Assembly: GCA_031280945.1 (NCBI GenBank)
Contig: JAITGB010000032.1
Location: 1-18,354, forward strand
Origin: Spirochaetales bacterium
GTDB lineage: Bacteria > Spirochaetota > Spirochaetia > DTKZ01
DNA: 18,354 nt
Reading direction: 5' to 3'
This document shows, piece by piece, positions 6,967 through 13,415 of the stretch. Within the stretch, counting starts at the first letter, position 1. Each line of letters starts with the position of its first letter. Both the position numbers and the translations under genes were made by a program. The notes beneath the pieces were generated by a model. The model was not told the DNA's origin. It made no database searches and saw nothing but the letters and a program-made list of their open reading frames with translations.

Positions 6967-7875
6967 TCACCGCAAAATACGCCGGGGCAAAAGACTCTCC
7001 GGGTTGCGGGCCGTACCCTTTTCGCGTACCTCAAAATGAAGGTGCGGCCCCGTTGACATACCCGTACTCCCCACGCGCCCAATCAGCATACCCGAATTAA
7101 CGTTTTGATTCAATTCCACAGCGGTAGAATCAAGATGACCGTATACAGTCTCGTAGCCCCCCCCGTGGGACAGAACAATATGTATACCCAAAACAGAATT
7201 CTCCGCCTTGACAATCACCTTTCCCGACCGGGCAGCGTACACCTTGCTCCCCCGTGGAGCCGCGAGGTCAAGCCCGTTGTGGAAGTGAAGCCTGCCGGAA
7301 ATAGGACTTACCCTGCTCCCGTAGCGGGACGTAATAACAGCCGAATCAAGGGGAAAGGAAAAAAGCGAATCGAGAAAGAAAGTCCTCTCCACAGGGTGAA
7401 ACCTCGCCCCCGGGAAAAAGTAAAAAACCTCGCCCCGGATAGTAAGCCTTTGAGCCTCCTGGGGGTCTCTCCACGAGTACAAAAGCCTCTCCAGATTGTT
7501 CCGCGGGCTCTCCCGCATAAAAATCCCCGGAACGCTGGGAACAAGAATAGCCCTGCCCGCAACAGGAGAATCGCTCCTGTCTATGCCGTTTAAGGTAGCA
7601 AGAGATTCAAGGGAAACCGTAAAACGCGCCGCAAGAAAGAAAAGAGACTCTCCCTCCCCCGGAGTGTAGGCGTACAGGGAAAGAGGAGGAAGACTCTCCC
7701 CCCCGCTCTGGGCGCGGTTGTAGCGGACAACGTCCTCCTGAAACTGCCGGAAAAGGACATCGGAAGGAGTTAAAGTTTTTATAACAGGATATTCCGCCTG
7801 GGCCGAAACAGCCGTACAGACAGCAAGAAAAGAAAACGCGAAAAAAAAATTAAACCGGTTCGCGCCTGCCGGCAA
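6967..7875 (-). CDS. LysM and M23-family peptidoglycan endopeptidase
   Basis: A secreted metallopeptidase predicted to cut peptidoglycan cross-links. I choose TTG 7875 as start: GGGAG lies 6 nt before it, and it gives a clean signal peptide (FFFAFSFLAVCTAVSAQA, cleaved near residue 27); the frame itself opens at 7926, deep inside the upstream gene. The mature protein has a LysM domain (about 69-114, TPGEGESLFFLAARF, then LATLNGI) for peptidoglycan binding and a C-terminal M23/LytM domain (about 175-295). Zinc ligands His199 and Asp203 (HNGLD) and His280 (HLHFE), plus His247 and His278, are all present, so it should be active. It overlaps the upstream gene by 26 nt and is followed by the PEGA gene after 7 nt. 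It resembles NlpD/EnvC-type proteins but keeps its catalytic residues. Confidence 0.88.
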   Translation of the reverse strand: MPAGANRFNFFFAFSFLAVCTAVSAQAEYPVIKTLTPSDVLFRQFQEDVVRYNRAQSGGESLPPLSLYAYTPGEGESLFFLAARFTVSLESLATLNGIDRSDSPVAGRAILVPSVPGIFMRESPRNNLERLLYSWRDPQEAQRLTIRGEVFYFFPGARFHPVERTFFLDSLFSFPLDSAVITSRYGSRVSPISGRLHFHNGLDLAAPRGSKVYAARSGKVIVKAENSVLGIHIVLSHGGGYETVYGHLDSTAVELNQNVNSGMLIGRVGSTGMSTGPHLHFEVREKGTARNPESLLPRRILR

Positions 7876-8266
7876 GGAAAACTCCCAGAAAAACAAAATA
7901 CACAAGACCCGCCGCCAGCCCCGCAAAAAAATACCCCCTCAAAAAGAGAAGAATAATCCCGTACAGGGCAAAAAGCGCAGCCAAAAAAAGCGCGGCCCTC
8001 TTTGCCTTCGGCGCAACCCTCAGCCCAAGGTAAGAGCGTACACCGCCGCACAGCCCCACCTCCCGCTTAAGCCGGAAAAGGAAAACCCCAAGGGCCGCAA
8101 GAAAAAGCACGCACAAACTAAAAACACTGTAAAGATTCTTGTACCCCGTAGCAAAAAACCACAAAGGGTAGACAATAGCAAACCCCGAAGCAGCAGTCAG
8201 AACAAGACACACCGCAAGCCAAAGGACCCCCCGAAAAAAAGCCACGTACCCCTGAAGGCTCTTCAC
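7850..8266 (-). CDS. Predicted four-helix membrane protein of unknown family
   Basis: I set the start at GTG 8266, 7 nt after the stop of the TPR lipoprotein gene, giving 138 residues; the frame opens at 8371, but that would overlap the TPR gene by nearly 100 nt. No strong Shine-Dalgarno is visible, so translation may be coupled to the upstream gene. Four hydrophobic segments are visible: LWLAVCLVLTAASGFAIVYP, YSVFSLCVLFLAALGVFLF, LFLAALFALYGIILLFL and FAGLAAGLVYFVFLGVFLAG. A basic loop (LRVAPKAKR) sits between the second and third. I do not recognise the family. Its place between a lipoprotein and a peptidoglycan peptidase suggests an inner-membrane component of the same envelope system. Confidence 0.7.
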   Translation of the reverse strand: MKSLQGYVAFFRGVLWLAVCLVLTAASGFAIVYPLWFFATGYKNLYSVFSLCVLFLAALGVFLFRLKREVGLCGGVRSYLGLRVAPKAKRAALFLAALFALYGIILLFLRGYFFAGLAAGLVYFVFLGVFLAGRREPV

Positions 8267-8273
8267 AAGAAAA

Positions 8274-9272
8274 TCAGGGCGCCGGTTTTTGTAACTGCTC
8301 GTATGCTTCACGGTAAGACTCAGCTTCCTCACGCAAATTAAGATTTTCCGCCGCCAGAAAGAGCTTCTCAAGAGCCCGGCTCAAACCCGCAGCGTACTTA
8401 AGCGAACGGTACACCAAAAACGCCCTCTTGTACATATCGTACGCAGCAGAAACATCCCCCCCCTTCTCTTCGATAGAACCCAGGGCCAAAAGGTCCTCCG
8501 CAATCCCCAAACTGTTTTCCATACGCTTATCGTATTCAAGAGCGCTCCCGGCAGCGCCGCGCGCCTCCCCCAGTACACCCTGCCGGAAATAGATGGAGGA
8601 CATTATATAGTAGTTCGACGCAAGCTCCCCAAAACGCTTCGCGCCCCTGTTCATATCGCGGGCCCTCATCGCCGCCTCCAAAGCCTCCCCGTAGCGCTCA
8701 AGGTTACGCAGAACAAGAGCCGTATTATGATACAGAACAGCAAGCTCCAGCGAAGAAAAATCCCGCACACCCCGCTGGCCAAGAGTATCCTCCAAAAGCT
8801 CCAGAGCAGCCGCGTTTTCGCCCCTGCGTATATGAACTTCCGCAAGATTATTCGCCGACTGAAGAACAAAACGCGGACTCTCAAGCCTCTTCGCAAGAGA
8901 ATACGCCTCCCTGTAGCTCGAAAAAGCCCTCTCCGTATTGCCGACGCCCCCAGCCCTCGCCGGAACATCACCCGAAAGAAAAAAAACCTTCCCGATAGAG
9001 TTAAGAGCCGTAACGCGGCCCTCACTATCGTCCATAGCCGTATAACCGTCCAGAGCAAGAGCATAGAATTCAAGAGCCTCCGCGTAGCGGGCCTCCCGAA
9101 AATGCCTGTTACCCGACTCAAGATTCCGCGAAGCCTGATTACGCTTCTCAAAAACCGCATCAGGAGCAGGAGGAGCGGAAGAACACGCCGCAAAATTCCC
9201 CAGAACAGCCCAAAAAACGCACAAGAAAGCCCCCGCCGGCCCCAGAACCGCCCAACAGCCCCTCTCTCCCAT
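8274..9272 (-). CDS. TPR-repeat lipoprotein
   Basis: A 332-residue protein starting at ATG 9272, whose A is shared with the TAA stop of the upstream mlaD-like gene (TAATG), so translation is probably coupled. A hydrophobic N terminus ends in NFAAC with Cys30, consistent with the relaxed spirochaete lipobox, so it is likely a lipoprotein. The rest is helical with tetratricopeptide repeats, for example AEVHIRRGENAAALELLEDT, then LVLRNLERYGEALEAAM and GSIEEKGGDVSAAYDMYKRA, spanning about residues 45-320. TPR proteins act as protein-interaction scaffolds. Given its neighbours, it may join the MCE protein or the peptidase in an envelope complex; that role is inferred from context only. Confidence 0.85.
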   Translation of the reverse strand: MGERGCWAVLGPAGAFLCVFWAVLGNFAACSSAPPAPDAVFEKRNQASRNLESGNRHFREARYAEALEFYALALDGYTAMDDSEGRVTALNSIGKVFFLSGDVPARAGGVGNTERAFSSYREAYSLAKRLESPRFVLQSANNLAEVHIRRGENAAALELLEDTLGQRGVRDFSSLELAVLYHNTALVLRNLERYGEALEAAMRARDMNRGAKRFGELASNYYIMSSIYFRQGVLGEARGAAGSALEYDKRMENSLGIAEDLLALGSIEEKGGDVSAAYDMYKRAFLVYRSLKYAAGLSRALEKLFLAAENLNLREEAESYREAYEQLQKPAP

Positions 9273-10291
9273 TAAAAAGCCTCGTCCCTGTAGCCCTGCT
9301 GACTTGTCGGAGCCTCAAGCCGCGAAGGAATCCCCCCCCGCAGAAGAGGATTATTCCGCAAACCCTCAAGAACATCCTGACTCAAACGAACCGCGTCCCG
9401 GCCTTCCTCCAGAAGCTCAAGAATCTGCGGCCTCGCAGTCGTTAAAATTGACGAAAAAGAACGCACCTCGTCCATACTCGCCGCAGCATCAGCCAAAATA
9501 GCCTCAATCTGCTCAAAAAGCCTGTTGTTGTCGTCAAGAAGAGTAGCAAGAGAACCCATGGGGTCAAGAAGCCGCACAACAAGACCCTTCGAATCCGCGC
9601 TCATACCCTCAACATTGGCCACAATAGCGCTCAAACCCGGCCTCGCCTCCGCAAGAAGAAGCTCCAGTTCCCGCGTAAGCCCCTCCAGATTTTTCACAAC
9701 GCCGCCAATCGCGGCATCGCCCGCCGAAGGATTACGCACAGCCTCAAGAATAGCGTTCAAAGACTCCACAGTCATCGTAATATTCTCGACAATAGGCTCT
9801 ATGTCTTCCAGAACACGCGTAACAACACTATCGTCCTTGGGAACCTTCACGAGCCCCCGCGCCGCAAGCGCCTGCCCCTCCGCCAGGTCCAAAGACGGAA
9901 TATAGGAAAACTCCTCAAGAGGCCGGCTCACCGACACCCCCTGGTGAAACACAAGCCCCCCGCCAAAACCAAACGTACTCTGCACAAGCTGCAGCACAGA
10001 ATTCTCAAACACCTTGGGCTGGAAAGTATCCTGAATATAAAACTGAATCTCCACATTATCATCTTTGGTCAGGTAAATATCCGTAACCTTCCCAATCTCA
10101 AACCCCTTAAAACTAATCGCCATCCCCTTGTTCAGCCCCGCGCCCGAGGCAAAACGGCTCGTATAGTAGTAATTCCTCGCAAACCACCTCTGGTTGATGC
10201 CCATCAGAATCAGAATCGCCGCGAAAAAAAGAAAAGCCGCGATGACAAAACTTCCCACAATCTGGCTGGCATATTTGATTTTGAATTTCAT
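9272..10291 (-). CDS. MlaD/MCE-family lipid-transport protein
   Basis: The start is placed at ATG 10291 (MKFKIKYASQIVGSFVIAAF), with GGACAGG a few bases upstream, giving 339 residues. A single membrane helix spans about residues 10-31. It is followed by an MCE/MlaD domain (about 39-120; GAGLNKGMAISFKGFEIGKV is typical) and a long helical C-terminal part (about 150-320) that probably forms a tunnel or coiled coil. MCE proteins form hexamers that pass phospholipids between membranes as part of an ABC transporter with MlaE (permease) and MlaF (ATPase). Those partner genes normally lie just upstream, but here the upstream DNA is repeat copy B and a divergent chemoreceptor. It is the first gene of the - strand operon. 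Confidence 0.9.
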   Translation of the reverse strand: MKFKIKYASQIVGSFVIAAFLFFAAILILMGINQRWFARNYYYTSRFASGAGLNKGMAISFKGFEIGKVTDIYLTKDDNVEIQFYIQDTFQPKVFENSVLQLVQSTFGFGGGLVFHQGVSVSRPLEEFSYIPSLDLAEGQALAARGLVKVPKDDSVVTRVLEDIEPIVENITMTVESLNAILEAVRNPSAGDAAIGGVVKNLEGLTRELELLLAEARPGLSAIVANVEGMSADSKGLVVRLLDPMGSLATLLDDNNRLFEQIEAILADAAASMDEVRSFSSILTTARPQILELLEEGRDAVRLSQDVLEGLRNNPLLRGGIPSRLEAPTSQQGYRDEAF

Positions 10292-10307
10292 TGGCCTGTC
10301 CGGTAAT

Positions 10308-10336
10308 AGTTTACTCCGTAGAGGCTCTAACAGCAA
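10308..10336 (-). promoter_or_regulatory. Candidate sigma70 promoter of the mlaD-like operon
   Basis: On the - strand, TTGCTG (10336-10331) and TAAACT (10313-10308) are separated by 17 nt, matching -35/-10 spacing. The predicted transcript start near 10301 leaves only a very short leader before ATG 10291. The match is moderate; a real start further upstream, within or beyond repeat B, is possible. Confidence 0.35.
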
Positions 10337-10356
10337 TATGGGGAGAAAGAAAATTT

Positions 10357-10460
10357 GGGCGCATTTTTTGCGCGAGCAAAAAACCGGGCTATCCGCTGCA
10401 ATTCCTCAAAAATTGCCTCACGGCAATTTTCTGCGGGATTTCCGCTTCTATCCCTTGCGC
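10357..10460 (-). ncRNA. Dispersed structured repeat, copy B (Flavo-1-like RNA candidate)
   Basis: This is the reverse-oriented counterpart of copy A. On the - strand it reads GCGCAAGGGATAGAAGCGG, then AAATCCCGCAG, hairpin 1, GAGGAATTGCAGCGGATAGC, hairpin 2 and ATGCGCCC. Hairpin 1 is 9 bp here (10409-10417 with 10422-10430, four-base loop) against 7 bp in A. Hairpin 2 is TTTTTTGC/GCAAAAAA (10364-10371 with 10376-10383) against TTTTTTCGGG/CCCGAAAAAA in A. Both arms changed together. It lies upstream of the mlaD-like operon in the sense direction, while A lies downstream of fliL, so a fixed cis-regulatory role is unlikely. Confidence 0.6.
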
Positions 10461-10480
10461 GTACCCCCGCCGCGCTTCGC

Positions 10481-10513
10481 GCTGCCGCCAAACCCGCAGG
10501 GTTTGGCGGCAGC
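10481..10513. repeat. GC-rich palindrome, 15-bp perfect stem
   Basis: GCTGCCGCCAAACCC (10481-10495) pairs perfectly with 10499-10513 over a GCA loop. Just before it is GCCGCGCTTCGCGC. The combination of GCCGCGCTTCGCGC, GCCGCC, AAACCC and GGGTTT recurs at 12715-12750, so this is one member of a dispersed hairpin family. There is no T tract, so it is not a standard terminator. Confidence 0.7.
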
Positions 10514-10594
10514 CTGTTCCGGCTTATCCTTGACCAATAATTCATTTTGGAATACAGTTTTTCTATATATACGGGCAATAAAGCAGGTCTATGC

Positions 10595-12676
10595 ATGAAC
10601 TTGTCAAAACGTGTTTCGCTTCTGGTCAGCGGTTTTGTTTTTCTTGTGTCCCTCAGTATTGGGATGGTAGCGCTCTTTTTTGCCGCCGATATTGTCCAGG
10701 ATACCGCCAAATCCTCTCTGCGTAATCAGGCGGAACTGGGGGCAGACCTTATTCAAACCATGTTCCGCAGTTATGTACTGATGCTTCAGGAGCTGGCAGC
10801 CAATCCCAATGTGCAAACAATGGATTGGGAAATCCAGAGGAAAACTCTGATAGCCGAAGCTGCCCGCATGGATTTTCTGGAATTCGGTGTCGTAAGCTTT
10901 GACGGAACCGTCCGCTACGCTATCGACGGCTCTTCCTCGAATCTTGGAGATAGGGATTATGTGAAAGAAGCTCTCTCTGGACAGTTGGCGGTTTCAGACG
11001 TGCTTATCAGCAGGCACATCAATAAACCGGTGGTTATGTGCGCGGTTCCCATTCTCTCAGGAGGCAAAGTGAGCGGCGCGCTTATTGCCCGTCAGTCTGC
11101 GTATCTTTTGAGTGACGCCACAAAGAGGGTCAAACTGGGGACAACCGGCTATTCCTATATGGTAAACCAGGCCGGAACCTTTATAGCCCACCAAAATCAA
11201 GACCTGGTGCTCCAGCAGGTCAACGCCATAGCGCAAGCGAAAACCGACCCCTCGTATGAAAGTCTTGCCATGTCCATTGAAACAGCCCTCAAGGAACACA
11301 GCGGCATTACCCAATACAGGTATAACGACAAGGATATGTTCGTAGGCTATATGCCTATGAAGGAGTTCAACTGGATACTTATGGTGGCCATTACCTATGA
11401 CGAGCTTATGGCAGGAGTGAATAAGCTCAGGTTTATTATCTTTGTTCTGATAGGAACCGCAGTGCTTGTCGGGGCGGTGCTGTCTGTTCTCCTGGGACAT
11501 TCGGTGGCGAAGCCGGTTATCAAGATGATTCCCACCCTCAAGGCGGTTGCCGGCGGCAATCTCACCGAAAGGCTCTGCGTCAATTCTCAAGACGAAATTG
11601 GGATTATGTCGGAACAGTTCAATGCGTCTATTGGCAGTCTCTCCGAGATGGTGGCAAATTCGAAATGCTCGGTGGGCAATCTGGAAGGAGTTGCGAACAA
11701 ACTGCAAACAACTGTTCAGGAAACCTCTTCGGTAATAACCCACATAACTGGAAACATTTCCGATGCAAAACAGCAAATGATAAACCAGTCCACCTCCGTA
11801 ACCCAGACCAACGCCACGATAGAACAGATAAAAGCGAATTCGGAACGCCTGAACGCTTCCATCGAACGCCAGTCCGCTCAGGTGGTGCGCTCTTCCGCGG
11901 CGGTGGAACAAATGGTCGGCAACATTACTTTGGTGGCGGAAATACTGCGAAAGAATACTGCGGCAATGGACGCGCTGCTTAACGCCTCGGAAACCGGAAA
12001 AGAGGGAATTGAAGAGGTGGTGAATATTATGAAACAGCTGGAAGAGGCTTCCAACGGTCTTATCGAGGCCAGCGCGATAATTCAGAATATCGCGGCCCAG
12101 ACGAATCTGCTTGCCATGAACGCGGCTATTGAGGCGGCTCACGCGGGGGAGATGGGAAAAGGGTTTGCTGTTGTGGCCGATGAGATACGCAAACTGGCGG
12201 AAAACTCTTCTACCCAGGGCAAGTCCATCTCCAAGGTATTGAATGACTTGAAAGAACAGATAAACTCGGCAACGGCTCTTTCCGGGGAAAGTCAGGAGCG
12301 GTTTAGCAAGATACTCAACCTTCTGGACGAGGTGAGAAAGCAGGAAACCAGCATAAAAGACGCTATGGACCAACAGACCACCGGAAGCAGCAATATTCTG
12401 GAGGCGATGCGGGAAATCAACGCGATTACGCTGGAGGTGAAGGGCGGTTCAAGCGAGATGATGAGCGCAAGTTCCAATGTGCTTTCAGGGATGACCAATC
12501 TTACGAAAGAGACAGAACACCTCAATGCTGAAATGGACGAAATCTCCGATGATACCCGGCAGATTAGTCAGGCGGTTGAAAACCTTAATGCGATTACTGT
12601 CCAGACGCGGGCAAGTATCAACAGTTTGTCGCATGAGGTGGCCAAGTTTAAGGTAGCAAACTCCGCTCAGATATGA
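10595..12676 (+). CDS. mcp: Methyl-accepting chemotaxis protein (dCache-type sensor)
   Basis: A 693-residue chemoreceptor. I choose ATG 10595 (MNLSKRVSLLVSGFVFLVS) because the basic residues then precede the first membrane helix; the frame opens 16 codons earlier. TM1 spans about 8-30, and a periplasmic double-Cache-like sensor about 35-270 (LGDRDYVKEALSG, then GTTGYSYMVNQAGTFIAHQ). TM2 is at about 279-301 and a HAMP segment follows (about 302-355). The signalling domain has its conserved hairpin tip at about 495-540 (NIAAQTNLLAMNAAIEAAHA, then GKGFAVVADEIRKLAENS). It would signal to CheA/CheW and so to the flagellar motor. There is no C-terminal CheR-tether pentapeptide. The ligand cannot be predicted. 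Base composition is less skewed than in the genes on either side. It is a single-gene unit between two repeat-rich gaps. Confidence 0.94.
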   Translation: MNLSKRVSLLVSGFVFLVSLSIGMVALFFAADIVQDTAKSSLRNQAELGADLIQTMFRSYVLMLQELAANPNVQTMDWEIQRKTLIAEAARMDFLEFGVVSFDGTVRYAIDGSSSNLGDRDYVKEALSGQLAVSDVLISRHINKPVVMCAVPILSGGKVSGALIARQSAYLLSDATKRVKLGTTGYSYMVNQAGTFIAHQNQDLVLQQVNAIAQAKTDPSYESLAMSIETALKEHSGITQYRYNDKDMFVGYMPMKEFNWILMVAITYDELMAGVNKLRFIIFVLIGTAVLVGAVLSVLLGHSVAKPVIKMIPTLKAVAGGNLTERLCVNSQDEIGIMSEQFNASIGSLSEMVANSKCSVGNLEGVANKLQTTVQETSSVITHITGNISDAKQQMINQSTSVTQTNATIEQIKANSERLNASIERQSAQVVRSSAAVEQMVGNITLVAEILRKNTAAMDALLNASETGKEGIEEVVNIMKQLEEASNGLIEASAIIQNIAAQTNLLAMNAAIEAAHAGEMGKGFAVVADEIRKLAENSSTQGKSISKVLNDLKEQINSATALSGESQERFSKILNLLDEVRKQETSIKDAMDQQTTGSSNILEAMREINAITLEVKGGSSEMMSASSNVLSGMTNLTKETEHLNAEMDEISDDTRQISQAVENLNAITVQTRASINSLSHEVAKFKVANSAQI

Positions 12677-12708
12677 TTGCGGGTAAGGTTCTGCCTGTAG
12701 GGGTTATA

Positions 12709-12790
12709 GGCCGCGCCGCGCTTCGCGCGGCGGCCAAACCCTGCGGGTTTGCCATCACCCGTCCCGCCGCGCAGAGCGCGGCGGGACGGG
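12709..12790. repeat. Cluster of three GC-rich hairpins downstream of mcp
   Basis: Three inverted repeats lie in a row: GCCGCGC/GCGCGGC (12715-12721 with 12725-12731), AAACCC/GGGTTT (12736-12741 with 12745-12750) and a perfect 15-bp stem CCCGTCCCGCCGCGC/GCGCGGCGGGACGGG (12758-12772 with 12776-12790, loop AGA). The first two repeat the pattern found at 10467-10513. The last could slow or end mcp transcription, but only three T residues follow, so I class the cluster as repeat DNA. Confidence 0.7.
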
Positions 12791-12793
12791 CCT

Positions 12794-12822
12794 TTGCGCG
12801 CAGCAGGGAGATAGGGTATATT
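12794..12822 (+). promoter_or_regulatory. Candidate promoter of hicBA
   Basis: TTGCGC (12794-12799) and TATATT (12817-12822) are separated by 17 nt, followed by an A-rich stretch and CAGGGAGG before the hicB ATG at 12845. Type II toxin-antitoxin operons usually repress their own promoter; no clear operator palindrome is visible between the promoter and the start, although the 15-bp palindrome lies just upstream. Confidence 0.5.
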
Positions 12823-12844
12823 AAAAAATACAGGGAGGCTATGC

Positions 12845-13048
12845 ATGGAACTCTCATATACCTATTGGGAAGCGCGGGAAGGCGGTTATATAGGCTACCT
12901 TAACCAATATCCCGATTACTGGACGCAAGGGGACAGCGTTGAAGAACTCCAAAAAATGCTTGCCTCTCTCTACGGCGATATTATGCGTTTTGATGATATT
13001 CGGCCCGCTGTTCCTGAACGCACAGGACTTCTTGCCCTTCCGGTATGA
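12845..13048 (+). CDS. hicB: HicB-family antitoxin (short form)
   Basis: A 67-residue protein starting at ATG 12845 with GGGAGG upstream. It matches the N-terminal HicB fold: SYTYWEAREGGYIGYLNQYP, then DYWTQGDSVEELQKMLASLY. HicB binds and blocks the RNase toxin HicA, encoded next. The protein is short and has no room for a C-terminal helix-turn-helix or ribbon-helix-helix DNA-binding domain, so autoregulation, if any, must work differently. Its last codons overlap hicA (ATGA at 13045-13048). The order antitoxin-toxin is the reverse of the E. coli locus but occurs in many bacteria. It sits in a repeat-rich gap, a typical place for mobile small modules. Confidence 0.85.
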   Translation: MELSYTYWEAREGGYIGYLNQYPDYWTQGDSVEELQKMLASLYGDIMRFDDIRPAVPERTGLLALPV

Positions 13049-13218
13049 AACGCCTTGATTTACTGAAAATTATTGAAAAAAACGGCGCTCTCTTTCTTCG
13101 GCACGGCAGTAATCATGATTGGTACAAAAACCCTGAGACCGGTATAGCCGAAGCGGTTCCCCGGCACAGGGAAATCAAGGAGCTTTTGGCGAAAAAGATT
13201 ATAAAAAGGCTTTCGTAG
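13045..13218 (+). CDS. hicA: HicA-family mRNA interferase toxin
   Basis: A 57-residue protein, read by hand from ATG 13045 to TAG 13216-13218. It starts within the hicB stop (ATGA), so translation is coupled. The double-stranded RNA-binding-like HicA fold is recognisable: MKRLDLLKIIEKNGA, then FLRHGSNHDWYKNPETG and PRHREIKELLAKKIIKRL. His24 in the GSNHDWY motif is the expected catalytic residue, and the typical PRHREI motif is intact, so the toxin looks functional. HicA cleaves mRNAs and tmRNA to arrest growth until HicB neutralises it. Confidence 0.87.
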   Translation: MKRLDLLKIIEKNGALFLRHGSNHDWYKNPETGIAEAVPRHREIKELLAKKIIKRLS

Positions 13219-13231
13219 CGGCAGCGCATAC

Positions 13232-13256
13232 CCCCGCCGCGCTTTGCGCGGCGGGG
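13232..13256. repeat. GC-rich hairpin upstream of repeat copy C
   Basis: CCCCGCCGCGC (13232-13242) pairs perfectly with GCGCGGCGGGG (13246-13256) over a TTT loop. It lies 13 nt after the hicA stop and could slow transcription out of hicBA, but it has no T tract. A similar GC-rich hairpin precedes repeat copy B at the matching place, so the hairpin appears to travel with the element. Confidence 0.65.
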
Positions 13257-13264
13257 CCGTGGGC

Positions 13265-13361
13265 GCGCAAGGGATTGGAGGGGTGCGAAGCAGCCGCCGC
13301 GAAGCGGCGGCCAAGCCCCGCAAAGCCCGGTTTTTTCGGGGCTGCCCGAAAAAATGCGCCC
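13265..13361 (+). ncRNA. Dispersed structured repeat, copy C (diverged)
   Basis: It shares the start GCGCAAGGGAT and the 3' half of copies A and B (AGCCCGG, TTTTTTCGGG, GCTG, CCCGAAAAAATGCGCCC). The middle is different: GGAGGGGTGCGAAGCA, then an 8-bp hairpin GCCGCCGC/GCGGCGGC (13293-13300 with 13304-13311), then AAGCCCCGC. The second hairpin pairs 13331-13340 with 13345-13354. The sequence just after it (AAATTCTT) also resembles that after copy B. It lies immediately upstream of the gap promoter in the same orientation. Confidence 0.5.
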
Positions 13362-13385
13362 AAATTCTTGCCCAAATCCGTACTC

Positions 13386-13415
13386 TTGACATCATTTCCG
13401 CTTTTTTCGTATAGT
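13386..13415 (+). promoter_or_regulatory. Strong sigma70-type promoter of the gap-pgk-tpiA operon
   Basis: A perfect TTGACA (13386-13391) is followed after 18 nt by TATAGT (13410-13415). The transcript would start near 13422 and carry a leader of about 45 nt with GGAGG at 13453-13457 before ATG 13466. Position and quality fit a highly expressed glycolytic operon. Confidence 0.8.

Larger units (their letters stand above)
10292..10594. other. Divergent intergenic region between the mlaD-like gene and mcp
   Basis: About 300 nt without a gene. From left to right it holds a candidate - strand promoter for the mlaD operon, repeat copy B on the - strand (10357-10460), and a GC-rich palindrome (10481-10513). 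The last 80 nt before mcp are AT-rich. I could not find a convincing sigma70 or sigma28 promoter for mcp: TTGACC at 10530 and TATATA at 10564 are 28 nt apart, too far for a normal spacer. Confidence 0.6.

Noticed and set aside
10530..10569. A sigma70 promoter for mcp (TTGACC and TATATA)
   Set aside because: The two boxes are 28 nt apart, far beyond a workable spacer, and no sigma28-like site was seen either.
11057..12373. A 438-codon antisense frame inside mcp
   Set aside because: It is His/Arg/Leu-rich, typical of a chemoreceptor read backwards, with no domain, and mcp is clearly the coding strand.
12758..12790. A rho-independent terminator after mcp
   Set aside because: The 15-bp stem is perfect, but only three T residues follow and the stem resembles the dispersed hairpin family, so I list it as a repeat.
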